DNA from: Pogonophryne albipinna
Lineage: Eukaryota > Chordata > Actinopteri > Perciformes > Artedidraconidae
DNA: 64,000 nt
Reading direction: 5' to 3'
Assembly: GCA_028583405.1 (NCBI GenBank)
Contig: CM053247.1
Coordinates: 9,988,946 to 10,052,945, forward strand
Made by a program: the position numbers and the translations under genes. How positions within the stretch are numbered: the first letter of the stretch is position 1; each line of letters begins with the position of its first letter. The notes beneath the pieces were generated by a model. The model was not told where the DNA came from. It was given only the letters and a program-made list of their open reading frames with translations, and did no database searches. Shown in pieces: positions 1 through 10,439 of the stretch.

Positions 1-1029
1 TCTGTCCAGCACGCACTCGTGGGGTTGTGGGGCATATTTACACATTAAGCTCAAGGAAGAAACAGCTCCTCCTCATCACAACGAATCTTAATACAGCTGC
101 CGATTGACTCTGTTATTCTTTGTGAGGGGACAACAACACCAATTCTAATATAGTCTGCATCTCTTGAGCTCAGCTGCTGGCTAGTGTGAGTGTGTGGGTG
201 TTTGTAGTATTCAACTTCTCTGGTATTTGGACTAAAAGTGTATATAACATTTTACAATGCAAATGTGCCTTTAATTTATGGTTGTCTTTATTAATGTTCC
301 ACATTGGAAAAACACATAAAAACAACAAACAAAAAACGACAATAAATAAAACAGTTAATTAAAAACCAAAAGACACCGACTGACATCAAATTGCTTATAT
401 GAATGTAAATCATTGAAATACAAATGCATATTACATATGTGGTAATGATAATGAAAAATATAATGAAAACATATATAAATAATAATTTATTAAAACATGC
501 TGTTAATAATTGTCATATTAATGTTGTTCAAGATGAAACAACACATTTAAGCATAAATGTTATATGTTAACAGAATGTGATAAGACAGAAATAAAAAATT
601 AAAAAATAACATTGTAAAATAATAAAGATATAACAATTAAATAATTAAATAATAATCAAATAAGAAAATTAGTTCTTATAATAATAATAAATAATCAAAA
701 AAAAATCTTATGCATTTTGCTCATTGGCATAAAGTCTGTCCCAAAGTTATGCTTCAATTTAGTTAAAGGTATTACAAGCCTTTCCCCCAGGATACCATAA
801 TACATATTCATTATGATGTCAAGAAGAATTCAAATAGTCGGAAGTACTTAGAGTAAATACTTCTGTCAATATACTTTTGTCAACTTCTTGTTAGTGACGT
901 ATCTGCATGTTTTTAACTGTATTGTCCAAACAGAACACCTTTTGTGCCCATTTCTGATTCTGCGTTGTTTTACTTGGTACCTTATTTTAATTAACCTTTT
1001 CCCAATTATTGGAGAGGAATTGTGAGAAT
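1..1029. other. AT-rich unique DNA, no gene seen
   Basis: Very AT-rich stretch with runs of AATAA-type sequence between about 300 and 700. No open frame of useful length, no TE terminus and no RNA gene signal recognised. The last five bases (1030-1034, GAGTC, just outside this entry) are the left target duplication of the LTR element. Confidence 0.6.
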
Positions 1030-1150
1030 GAGTCTGTCAGGGTTTGAGTTTTTGTGTGTCTAGTTTTGGGGTTATTTTGATGTTCTGTCCTCCCTGTCGT
1101 TAGTGTCCCTGGTGTGTCTAATTGTCTGATTATGCTCACCTGTTACCCTT

Positions 1151-1834
1151 AGGCGCGTTCACACCGCAGTACTTTTCCCACTTTAGTTCCGATATAGTTC
1201 CGAAATGTTGCGTTCACACCAAAAAGAGCCGGAACTAAAATTAGTTCATGAGAACCTTTTCACCCCCTTTTCCGTCCCTGCTTGAGAGCAGGGACTTTCG
1301 TGGGAGAAAAAGGTTCCTATGTCTGATTGGCTGGGAGGATTGCAAACCACGCCCCGTAAAACTCCCAAAATGTTTTGTGAAGCCGCCATTTTATTATCCT
1401 CGCATTAGCATTATTAGCATTAGCATTAGCCCAGCGCAGAAACACAGAGAGACTAACTTATGGCAACACAAAATAAAACATGGGAGCGGTGGAGATGAGG
1501 AGGTGTCGGCGTTCTTTGCGATTTACTCGGAAGGCTTCAGTAGAAGCTGCTGGGACTCCCAGCAGCTTCTACTGAAGCCAGTCCCCAACTCCGGGAACTT
1601 CCGGCCGGGGACTTTGGGCGGCAGTATACGCCGTGAAGTGGTTTGCGGCCTGCAAGTAAACCCAAAGCAGAAGAAGAAGAAGTGACGTCAGCGGCTTCAT
1701 TTGCCTAATCCTCCCCCAGGGACTTATTCCGGTGTGAACGCGATCTGTACTTAGTTCATGAGAACTAAAGAGTTCTCATGAACTAAGTTCTCATGAACCT
1801 TTGTGGGAAAAGTACTGCGGTGTGAATGCGCCTA
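1151..1834. mobile_element. TIR element (MITE-like, AGGCGCGTTCACACC ends)
   Basis: Terminal inverted repeats AGGCGCGTTCACACCGCAGT on the left and its near-complement at the right end. Comparison with the intact 3' LTR shows the element sits between CCCTT and TTGTG, implying a duplicated TT of about 2 bp. The interior is related, in reverse orientation, to 59690-59900 of the copy at 58801-60199. The frame at 1248-1685 lies wholly inside it and looks fortuitous. It contains two strong palindromes (1533-1579 and 1749-1788). The superfamily is not certain. Confidence 0.75.
1533..1579. repeat. Perfect 23-bp-stem palindrome
   Basis: A 23-bp arm (1533-1555) is followed by one base and then its exact complement (1557-1579). 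The related copy near 59830 lacks it, so it looks like an insertion or local inverted duplication in this copy. The RNA would form a near-perfect hairpin. Confidence 0.9.
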
Positions 1835-2127
1835 TTGTGTTTCTCCTCCCCTGCCCGGCTGTTTCTCGTCTTGTGATTACCCCTCCCTGTATTTAGTCTT
1901 GTCTCTTCCTGTGTTCAGTGTTGGTTCATTGTTTGTCGTTCATGTCCCCCTTCATGTTGGTCACAGTCACCTTTGTTTGGATGCTACCTCGTACCTGTTC
2001 TTGGTTTCTTATTTTTGTTCAGCTTTTGTTAAATAAAGCTCGCCTTTTGTTTCCTTTTGAAACCTGCTTCCTCCTCAATCTGCATTTGGATCCTATTTTT
2101 CCCCAAACCTGACAGAATGAACCAAGA

Positions 2128-3378
2128 ATGGACCCAGCAGACAGTTTGTACGAGGTGAAGTACAATTTGACATGCTTGAGGAATGACTTTAGATATGCCT
2201 CCAGTTGTGAAGAGAGGCAGTCAGTTATTTCTGCGGCACGCCAGGAGGTAACCTCAAGGCCCTGGTTGAGGGAGTTGCTACCCGAGTGGGTGGAGGACTT
2301 TTTTGGCAGCTTTGAGGTCAAACCTGTTTCCCGGCCTGCTAGCCCCCGGCATGCTAGCCCCCTGCCTCCCAATTCCCAACCTGACACCATACGTATCGGT
2401 GTGTTCCGTCTGGAGTCAACCCCTGCTTCTTCCCCATTTCCTGCTCCTGTCCAGGAGCCGTTCTCGGGGACTCGTCTGGCTTTTGGAGGTCCACGGAGCC
2501 TCCAAAAGGCTCCTAAGAGAAGGAGTCGCTAGTCCAGGCTAGCAGCCCGAGCCCCAGAAGCCATGCTTTGTGCTCCAGTACAGGCCCCAGCAGCCATGGT
2601 TCCGGCTCCAGTACCGGCCCACACAGCCATGGTTCCGGCTCCAGAACCGGCCTACACAGCCATGGTTCCAGCCCCAGTTCTGGCCCCAGCAGCCATGGTT
2701 CCAGCCCCAGCAGCCATGGTTCCAGCCCCAGCAGCCATGGTTCCGGCCCCAGTTCTGGCCCCAGCAGCCATGGTTCCAGCCCTGGTTCCGGCCCCAGAAG
2801 CCATGGTCCCTCCTCTAGTCCCTCCTCTAGTCCCAACTCAATTCCCTTCTCAAGTCCCTCCCCTAGTCCCTCCCCTAGTCCCTCCCCTAGTCCCTTCTCC
2901 AGTCCCTACTCTAGTCCCTACTCCATCCCCCTCTCGAGTCCCTTCTCGAGTCCCCTCTCCAGTTTCCTCTCAAGTCCCCTCTCAAGTCCCCTCTCGAGTC
3001 TCCTCTCGAGTTCCCTCTCGAGTTCCCTCTCAAGTCACCTCTCGAGACCCCTCAAGTGCCAACCCTATATCCTGTGCCGTTGAAGGTTCCGCTGGAGGTC
3101 CTGCCAACTCCATGTCCTGTCCCGTTGGGGGTCCCGTTGACTACTCTTCTGCCGGGGGTCCTGCCAACCCTATGTTCTGTGCCGTTGGAGGTTCCGCTGG
3201 AGGTCCTGCCAACTCCATGTCCTGTGCCGTTGGTAGTCCCGCCGACTACTCTTCTGCCGGGGGTCCTGCCAACCCTATGTTCTGTGCCGTTGGAGGTTCC
3301 GCTGGAGGTCCTGCCAACTCCATGTCCTGTCCCGTTGGGGGTCCCGCCGACTACTCTTCTGCCGGCGATCCTGCCAAC
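2128..3378 (+). pseudogene. gag-like start plus Pro/Ala-rich repeat frame, 5' part
   Basis: An ATG at 2128, 13 bases after the 5' LTR, opens MDPADSLYEVKYNL, a start typical of fish sushi-type gag proteins. The first 135 codons end at a TAG (2530-2532). The same frame then stays open through a long Pro/Ala/Val/Ser-rich repeat up to the hAT insertion at 3379. The first ~70 residues are non-repetitive and acidic or aromatic (PEWVEDFFGSFEV), and the rest is minisatellite-encoded. No zinc knuckle or enzymatic motif is visible. The protein could be a short structural gag or simply a readable minisatellite. Conservation of the frame over about 400 codons argues weakly for past coding use. The TAG may be a recent mutation. 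Confidence 0.55.
2570..3378 (+). repeat. Coding minisatellites (15-30 bp, 12-15 bp and 105 bp units)
   Basis: Three adjacent arrays. 2570-2815 has units around CCAGCAGCCATGGTTCC. 2816-3050 has short units such as CCCTCCCCTAGT and CCCTCTCGAGTC. 3056-3378 has a 105-bp unit with starts near 3056, 3161, 3266 and 3371, continuing after the hAT insertion. All periods are multiples of three or nearly so, which keeps the reading frame open. Confidence 0.8.
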
Positions 3379-4489
3379 TAGGGGTCGACCGATTATCGGC
3401 CTGGCCGATTATCGGGGCCGATATTCCGCATTTGACCGATTATCGGTATCGGCCTTTTTTTTAAAATAAAATTGCCGATAACACTTTGACTCTGATGCGG
3501 CCGTTTCTCTGGCTGCAGTCACCACTCTCTGTACACGAGCAATGTCCCGCCCACAGCGCTATCTGATAGGCTATTACTGAAGTGTCAATCAACACTGAAG
3601 ATTTTCCGGGCGAGAGCCAGCCAGAGAGGCGGGACCTTCTCAGATTACAGGCAGGTGCGAAGAACGCAGACACAGACAGAGGCAAGCAGCAGCGCTGAGC
3701 GGCAGTGCCATACATGTGTTTCGAAGGTAAATCAGTTGAAAGCCGAAGTTCAATAAACATCCCAATCCCCTATGCTGAAGTTGCAAAAACACCACGATCT
3801 ATTGATCCAATTCTATCAGCTTCCCAGTTACACAGGGACGCGGGAAGTCAGTCAGAGTTGGGGGTGCGTGCAGCGTCTCGCAGCGGAGTAACTGTGGTGC
3901 GGAGGGGGGGCTGCGAGTGGAGCCTCGCAGTTTTTCAGGTTGATATGTGAAGCTCATTAGCTAGCCAACATGCATTTAGCAAATGTTTAGCAAAATATTA
4001 GAAGTGAGGCTACTAGACTAACGTTAGGTCTACTGTAATAGCCTCACTTTTAATAGTTTGGAAAACATTAGCTAGCACTAGTGTTTTGCAGTTGCTAGCA
4101 ATTTATTGGGATTTTATGCTAGATAGATAGGCATTGGTTTGATATAATAAATTAAGCATTATTGTTAGTTAAGCATGTCAGCCTGCAGCCCCACTTCTTG
4201 TCTCTAACTCATAGCAGATGGCTGCACTAAAGAAAAGGGCACAGAGAGGAAACTATTTGTAAGATGTTTAAAAGTTCATTAAACATAATATATGCTTAAA
4301 TGCATTTCAAAGAAGTTGTGTTGAGTTGTGTTGGAGTTTGTGTTATTCTACATTTTGACACCAAGATTTTCTGATTTTACTGCAAATGTATATCGGTTCC
4401 AAATATCGGTTATCGGTCTCCTTGATTACTAATAATCGGTATCGGTATCGGCCTTGAAAAAGCCATATCGGTCGATCCCTACTGCTAAC
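3371..4489. mobile_element. hAT element with 8-bp duplication
   Basis: The element proper is 3379-4481. It begins TAGGGGTCGACCGATTATCG and ends in a matching inverted sequence CGGTCGATCCCTA. The flanks are CTGCCAAC (3371-3378) and CTGCTAAC (4482-4489), an 8-bp duplication with one mismatch, as expected for hAT. The subterminal GATTATCGG/TATCGGT repeats are typical of fish non-autonomous hATs. No transposase is recognised inside; the frames at 3461-3760 and 3705-3950 are unrecognised. Confidence 0.88.
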
Positions 4490-5284
4490 CCTATGTCCGG
4501 TGCCGTTGGAGGTCCAGCCGACACCTGTTTCGTCGGGGGTCCTGCCAACTCCATGTCCTGTGTCGTTGGGGTTTCCGCTGAGAGTTCTGCCAACCCCATA
4601 TCCTGTTCCGTTGGAGGTCCCGCCGTCACCTGTCTCGCCGGGGGTCCTGCCAACTCCTTGTCCTCTTCCGTGGGGGATCCTGCCGACACCTGTCCCGCCT
4701 GGGGGTCCTGCCTACTCCTTGCCCTGTTGCGTTGGTGGTCCAATCGACATCAGCCATTGCTCCATCCGGGGTCCCATTGACACCAGCCCATGTTATGTCC
4801 AGCGGGTCCTGCCCGTCCTCCGGAGCTGTCCCGTCAGCGCCTACCTGCCCGTCCTCCGGAGTTCCCCAGCCGCGGTCTTCGCCCTCGAGCCCGGCCCCCT
4901 GAGAGCCGCGGTCTTCGCCCTCGAGCCCGGCCCCCTGAGAGCCGCGGTCTTCGCCCTCGAGCCCGGCCCCCTGAGAGCCGCGGTCTTCGCCCTCGAGCCC
5001 GGCCCCCTGACTCTTCCAGCCGCTGCCTTCGCCCTCATGCTCGGCCCCCTGAGTTCGCCCGCTGTGGCCTTCGCCCCTTTATGAACTCTGCCTTGCCCCC
5101 GGGCCGTCCGCCCGAGACCCCCACCATGGACTCTGCCTTGCCCCCGGGCCGTCCGCCCGAGAACCCCTCAATGAACTGTGCCTTTCCTGGGCTGTTGATC
5201 CAGACCCGTCCTCCAGACCCCCTCCACCCACCCGGTTTGAAATGTTTGACTTTGTGTAGGGACGTCTGGAATCCATCCCTTGAG
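4490..5284 (+). pseudogene. Pro/Ala-rich frame of LTR element, 3' part
   Basis: This continues the 105-bp-unit frame interrupted by the hAT. The insert plus duplication is 1111 bp, so the frame resumes one phase over and runs on at 4490-4700 with the same GGPA..SM-type units. Near 4700 the meaningful frame changes phase (short indel), and it changes again before 4800. It then encodes a 12-residue repeat built on RPRARPPESRGL and a second PPGRPPE repeat, and ends at a stop inside the 3' LTR (5323). No known domain. Codon composition is strongly GC- and C-rich compared with the AT-rich flanks. Confidence 0.45.
4869..5012 (+). repeat. 36-bp tandem repeat, 4 copies
   Basis: Unit begins GCCGCGGTCTTCGCCCTCGA, with starts at 4869, 4905, 4941 and 4977. 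Copies are almost identical, pointing to recent expansion. The period is divisible by three. Confidence 0.9.
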
Positions 5285-5294
5285 GGGGGGGTTA
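5279..5294 (+). promoter_or_regulatory. Polypurine tract of LTR element
   Basis: The run TTGAGGGGGGGGGTTA lies directly before the 3' LTR start TGTCAGGG. It is positioned as the plus-strand primer in LTR elements, and sushi-type fish elements have a similar G-run here. Confidence 0.7.
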
Positions 5295-5680
5295 TGTCAG
5301 GGTTTGAGTTTTTGTGTGTCTAGTTTTGGGGTTAATTTGCTGTTCTGTCGTTAGTGTCCCTGGTGTGTCTAATTGTCTGATTGTGTTCACCTGTTGCCCT
5401 TGTGTTTCTCCTCCCCTGCCCGGCTGTTTCTCGTCTCGTGATTACCCCTACCTGTATTTAGTCTTGTCTCTTCCTGTGTTCAGTGTTGGTTCATTGTTTG
5501 TCGTTCATGTCCCCCTTCATGTTGGTCACAGTCACCTTTGTTTGGATGCTACCTCGTACCTGTTCTTGGATTCTTGTTTTTGTTCAGCTTTTGTTAAATA
5601 AAGCTCGCCTTTTTGTTTCCTTTTGAAATCTGCTTCCTCCTCAATCTGCATTTGGGTCCTATTTTTCCCCAACCCTGACA
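5295..5680 (+). repeat. 3' LTR, intact
   Basis: 386 bp, TGTCAGGG to CCCTGACA, followed by the duplication GAGTC. It carries AATAAA near 5597. It serves as the uninterrupted reference that defines the insertion in the 5' LTR. Confidence 0.88.
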
Positions 5681-5685
5681 GAGTC

Positions 5686-6513
5686 ATTCTTATAAGTGTT
5701 GTACTTGAACTCCTCTGAACATTTATTTAAGAAGCACTTTGTTTCGTCAAACAACAAAAAAGCGTGTTTTCGTCTTCGCGCCCACTCGTCGTTTCCTTTA
5801 TGTGCAAGCTTGCGGACACGCACCCCTGCCCACATGCTGTTGCATCTGTGTTTATTATATGTGCTCGGGCTCTCTGACGGAGTAGCAAGAGCACGGAAGG
5901 ATTTCCCCAGCGTCCCAGGTGCCGGAGTGTGTGCTCAGTGAAGGGTGAGGACCATCTGCCGGGGCTGGGTGAAATCAGTGCAACATGCAGGTGCTGAGGT
6001 ATTTACCCCAGCACGCAAGGTAGAAAAACAAAGCAGGGGGTGAGGGGGGGTCACGACCCACAGAGAGCAAGGTGTTTGGCCTAGAAAATTCAGACCTCAT
6101 GGTCAGATGCAGCGTGCATAATTTAAAGGTCTGTCACACTTTTTTGTTTGACCATTAAACAATATGGAGCTACTGTATGTATTTTGAGTCAGTAAGCAAA
6201 ATCCATATTATATCCATAATGTAATCAAAGTAAGGGCTGTAAATAACCATCGTTTCCGTCATGGATGATTCTGACTTTTTTTTTCTGGATTATTTATTAA
6301 TAGTTTGGTCTTCAAAATGTCTTAAAGTAGTAAAAAATGTCCATTCAGTCCAAGATAATGTTTTGTTTTTTCAATTCGTCCTGTTTTGGTCACTCCAAAA
6401 CCCAAAGATTTTTCAGTTTAATTTAAAGGCCTGTATTATGTAAAGTATTTTAGATTTTTCCTACACCGTAGTTGTGTATATGTTATGAAAATAAACCTTT
6501 GAATCCTGAATCT
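5686..6513. other. Unique DNA, no gene recognised
   Basis: A frame at 5696-5941 (81 codons) resembles nothing I know. The rest is AT-rich with no TE ends seen. Confidence 0.5.
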
Positions 6514-6606
6514 TCCTGTAGTGTGTCAAATAGAGTTTTGTGCAAGTAAATGGTCTGCAAAGGCTAACATCCCAAAGTTTCTCTCCCACAGACTCCCCCC
6601 TTTTTT
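6514..6606 (-). mobile_element. Fragment of TTAA-MITE family A
   Basis: Contains GCAAGTAAATGGTCTGCAAA and a following CCCAAAG..CTCTCCCACA segment, seen in reverse in the complete copy at 44533-44998. Both ends are lost. Confidence 0.7.
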
Positions 6607-6616
6607 GCACTTTTTT

Positions 6617-6790
6617 AAGGTTAGTTTATTTATATAGCACATTTTCAGACACAAAGGCAATTTAAAGTCCATTAACACACAATAGTTATGAAAGAAAAGA
6701 AAAGAAACACAATACATAAACACAATGGAGCAACAGGTTCATAAAGACTATTCATTAAAGAAATACAAAGCAGTGTAGAGAACATCAAAG
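6617..6790 (-). mobile_element. LINE 3'-end fragment (TTTATTTATATAGCAC type)
   Basis: Starts AAGGTTAGTTTATTTATATA and continues with ..CACATTTTCAGACACAAAGG.., a common teleost LINE 3'-end sequence seen here as its complement. No coding part remains. The boundary at 6790 is approximate. Confidence 0.5.
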
Positions 6791-8640
6791 CATCTAAAAA
6801 ATTCACAATTGTGGAACCCTTGCGGATGGGATTTGCTTCCATTCAGCCACAAGAACTCTGGCTCACAGATCCAATTCATCCTAAAGATGCTGGATGGGTT
6901 GAGGTCGGGGCTTTGAGCAGACCAGCAAAGGTCAACCTAACCAAACTGGGAAATCCATTTTTTATGGACCTGTAGTAAACATGGGAAAAGCCATATTAAA
7001 ACACAAACCCCCAAAACTGCATTTTGGTTGTTTCATTCTTTTTTCCGCATTGATTCCATTTCCGATTTTTTGTTTGTTGTGCCGTCCATCATTTGAATGC
7101 ATTAATATAAGCAAAACGTTATAAATCCAGCCTACCAGATCGAGATTCATTAAATTGGAAGCCGCTGTATAGATGTCCAGTCCAGTAAAGTGCAACAGCA
7201 AACCAACGGTATGCCATCAATATATATAACAGATGCTCATAGCATAAACCAATTAATTCTGTTTCCATTATTTATGATCTGCCTCCGTCAGTGAGGACAC
7301 TGGGATTCTGAAATACAGACAGCTTAGAGCCCTCCAGTCTGCCATACATAATTCTTTCTGATGAATTGTTGTACAGATGTTTGCATGTTCAGTCTGCAGA
7401 CTGCAGTACACGTGCTCAACAAAAACCCAACCCTCTCACTGTAATCCTGCATGTGGGCAGGGGCGGGTGGATGAAATTAAACAGATATGCTTATCCAAAC
7501 TATTTATTAAAGAACCATATCCGAGATATAATCCTAATATGTTATCTAGAGCTGGGGGGATTTTGGACGTACGTGCAACGCAGAAATCCAGGTGTACTGG
7601 CTCGTAAATCAGGGGATTAGCAGAAAGGTTATTGTAATTTTTAAAATAACACAAAAGCAGATTTCATTATTAAAAGGCTGAACGGACCATCTGGGAGGAG
7701 GAAAGTACTTTAGATTCATACTGTACCTCCACACACACCAATTACTATTATTGTTTTTCATCAACTCTGACCACCAGGTCAGAAACAAAAAGCATTTACA
7801 AAAGCATATCAGATCATGTACTCGACTTGTAGTATGAGGACACAACAGTCTCTATGAATAGATTAACAGACTGTACTAGTCTGAGTTATATTAGAATCAC
7901 ATTATTCACCATGTACAATGGTTTAACAGTAGGAGTGGGCGGCTTAACCTGTGCAAAGGGCACACCAGTACAAACACCAGGATTTGGATAGTGCTGTGCA
8001 ATTTGTATCGGTTTAACCCAGATTAAATATGTTAATCAGTGCCTGCAACAGTGCACCTCACTGAATGTTAACCAGCACATCTGCTAACCTGAAATAACGT
8101 ATTCAATATAAATAAAAAAAACTCAAAAGAGGTTTCCCTTTTTATGCTTAAACAATGCACCACCAGACGAGTACAAACACTGATATCCGAGAATTCAGCA
8201 ACACATACATCTTTACAATTTAAAAAATGTTTTATTATCACTCTGTCAATCTACTATATGTGTGCATGGCAGCAAAAGTATGGTTAAGGTTAGAGCAGGT
8301 TATGGTTATAGCAAATAAATCATTACTAAGGTATGGTTATAATGAAGGGTGCAAATATTTTGGTATCTCATGATTTGATTCTAGATTTCTAACAAGTTAA
8401 CAAATGAATTGTACTCAAATTAACAGAAAACTGGTATTTTAACAAATAGAACAATGATGCTAAACTACTTTGACTCGATATCTTGTTAATATTTAGATTC
8501 TCCTGAACAAATAAAACTTTGTAAAATGAAAATTGTTCAATTCTAGATTACAGGAATCTTGATTTTGACATGTGTTTAGCTATTTACTGTTGCAAAGGGT
8601 TACTGATGAAGCACAATAATGATTTGACTTATATGATGTA
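6791..8640. other. Unique DNA, no gene recognised
   Basis: Short frames at 6962-7201, 7366-7620 and 7609-7845 have no recognisable similarity and overlap each other on both strands. No TE termini or RNA gene seen. Confidence 0.5.
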
Positions 8641-8870
8641 TTAGTTGATATTGGTTAGCTTGTGATTGGTCAGACACTTAGAGATGTCCCGCCCCTTAGC
8701 CTATCACGTAAAATGTGTTGCATAGTGATGTCATCATGTTGCGAAAATAAACAAAGGAGTCAAATTGTGGTGTTTCAGGCAGGAGGGAACTTCCATTTAC
8801 ATGCACCAAAAACGATATAACACACTGCAGGAAAGGGAAAACCCCAAAAAGTATAACATGGCCTCTTTAA
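8641..8870 (+). mobile_element. TTAA-MITE family A, 3' half
   Basis: Shares GTCCCGCCCCTTAGCCTATC, the AATAAACAAAGGAGTCAAAT segment and the terminal ACACTGCAGGAAAGGGAAAA..CCTCTTTAA with the other copies. The right end abuts TTAA (8867-8870). The left half is missing. Confidence 0.8.
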
Positions 8871-9440
8871 AGATTATTAACAAATATGGAGGAATTTATA
8901 AAACAAAGGATGTTGCAGCACTTCAACCGAGTAGGACACACTGATGTAAAACAACCTAAAGATACTACAAAGATGGGGGGAAAAAAGTCAGGATAAGAAA
9001 GTGCTGACTGATGCAGACTCACTGTGTGCACGCTGCTGTGCTCATATTCGTCAAAGACTTCCTGAGCAGATTACTGTGACACCAGCCACCTCGTTTTTGA
9101 ACTGCGCGTGCAGCTTTCTGTGACAGGTACGCCAGTCGACATCAACATATCCAGCCGCAATATCCGCGCCTCACGGGCCCGCAGCCTCATCCGTTCTGAC
9201 GGATATTTTCTGTTTGTTGCCCGAGGGATTACAGGCTCTGATGAAACAAAGGCACAAACATAATGTTTTGTGTTGGAGCTGCTTCTATCTGCTGGCTTCT
9301 GCAGAAACTATCTGCTAAAAGGGATTTTTGTTGTTCTTGCCTAGACCTTGATCAAAGTGATATTTCTCCTATAGACTTGACATTTCTTGTTACAGATTTG
9401 TTTAAACACTGGATATGTAAAACAAATGTAAGCTTATGTA
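8871..9440. other. Unique DNA, no gene recognised
   Basis: Moderately GC-rich around 9000-9240. Nothing recognised; the small frame at 9263-9478 runs into the next hAT end and is not supported. Confidence 0.5.
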
Positions 9441-9755
9441 TAGGGCTGCAACAAACGACTAATTTGATAATGGATTAATCTATCGATTAATGAAACGATT
9501 AATCCACTATTCGGATTATCCCTTGGACATTTCTCGAATGCTCTTAATTAGCCATCAACTTTTAGATTTAGCTTGAGGTTGTTTTAGGCATGTGGAAACT
9601 AACAATGAAGACAATAAAGATGAATACTTGATTCAAAAATACATATTTTATTAAACTTTCTGCTGAAAGATAAATAACAAATCTGTCCGTCAAGATTTTA
9701 AACCAAGGATAGCAGATCAGCACAGATAAAAGATAACCTTTTTCGCATTGTCAAG
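9441..9755 (+). mobile_element. hAT left end (TAGGGCTGCAACAAACGACT)
   Basis: TAGGGCTGCAACAAACGACT followed by repeated ATTAATC motifs (GATTAATCTATCGATTAATG) is the familiar left end of a fish hAT family. The matching right end is absent: another hAT terminus begins at 9756, so this copy is truncated or interrupted there. Confidence 0.7.
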
Positions 9756-10430
9756 TAGGGATGGGTATCGTTAAGGTTTTAACTGTACTACCACTTTTAT
9801 TGATACCGCTTATCGATCTGGTCCTTTAATGGTACTCTTATCGGTTCTTTGGAAAAAAATAAGGTAAATTAACTAAACAAATTGTGAACAAAATTAACAT
9901 TGCTTTTTATTTAAATTAAATATATAATATTTCACATCAAAAGAAACAACAATGTTTTAACAAATCGTATTAAATAATGTGACAACAGAACTGTAAACAG
10001 AATAGCTGAAACTTTAACAAAATAAATAACTCAGTTACCTCTAATCATTAACCCATGTTTGTATAATTTTGTTAACTCCATGTATTGCTGCTAGCATACA
10101 TAACATACCTGACGTGACTCTTATTGCACTTTTGGCAATGAGCATTGTCCACCTCAAGACGGGTAACATTTAACCACACCTCCCTTAGTTCTCTCCGCCA
10201 TCTCCGCCGTGTGTGTGTGTTGCATGCATGTAGCAGCCACGTGTGTGTGAACTGTATGAAGGGCCGTGTAGGCCAACATTGAAACTCACCTCGCACACAC
10301 ACTAATGAAAACATCTGGCCTCACACACACAACTGAAATACTCTCACATTCACTACTGAACACCTCACACACAAACACAACTGACAATTAAATCTCACAC
10401 ACATACTACTGAAAACATTTTACTGAAATA
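9756..10430. mobile_element. hAT element, left end plus degenerate body
   Basis: Begins TAGGGATGGGTATCGTTAAG, with subterminal TTGATACCGCTTATCGATC, typical of fish hATs with GGGTATCG termini. The body includes a minus-strand BED-finger-like stretch (10100-10200). No matching right terminus was found, so 10430 is only where hAT-like features stop. Confidence 0.6.
10100..10200 (-). pseudogene. BED-type zinc-finger remnant of hAT transposase
   Basis: Minus-strand frame (within 10072-10314) contains EVWLNVTRLEVDNAHCQKCN. This is the W..(F/V)..D...C..C arrangement that opens a BED finger at the N terminus of hAT transposases. The expected downstream His pair is not seen, and the frame ends soon after. 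The position inside a hAT terminus supports the reading. It is a short, decayed fragment with no function expected. Confidence 0.4.
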
Positions 10431-10439
10431 ACGTACCGA

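Larger units (their letters stand above)
1035..2114 (+). repeat. 5' LTR, interrupted
   Basis: Matches the 3' LTR (5295-5680) on both sides of an insertion at 1151-1834. Without the insert it is about 396 bp, the same size as the 386-bp partner. An AATAAA signal lies near 2033, matching one near 5597 in the 3' copy. Small differences between the LTRs, such as short indels near 1080 and 2049, suggest the insertion is not very recent. Confidence 0.85.
1030..5685 (+). mobile_element. Non-autonomous LTR retrotransposon (Ty3/gypsy-like, sushi-type features)
   Basis: Complete element bounded by a 5-bp duplication GAGTC at 1030-1034 and 5681-5685. Two LTRs begin TGTCAGGGTTTGAG and end CTGACA (1035-2114 and 5295-5680). 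A purine run GAGGGGGGGG lies just before the 3' LTR. The body starts with a short frame beginning MDPAD, as in fish sushi/Tf1-type gag proteins, followed by Pro/Ala/Ser-rich repeats. I see no protease, reverse transcriptase, RNase H or integrase motif, so it would need enzymes from a related element. Two later insertions sit in it: a TIR element in the 5' LTR and a hAT in the body. The gypsy assignment rests on LTR ends, polypurine tract and gag start only. Confidence 0.85.

Noticed and set aside
1248..1685. 145-codon frame inside the MITE in the 5' LTR
   Set aside because: It spans hairpin and terminal-repeat DNA and is not preserved in the sister copy at 58801-60199.
2513..2836. 107-codon minus-strand Leu/Pro/Trp-rich frame
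   Set aside because: Antisense product of the coding minisatellite in the LTR element.
3056..3378. Regular 105-bp repeats as a CRISPR-like array
   Set aside because: Units are contiguous without unique spacers, they code in frame, and the genome is a vertebrate.
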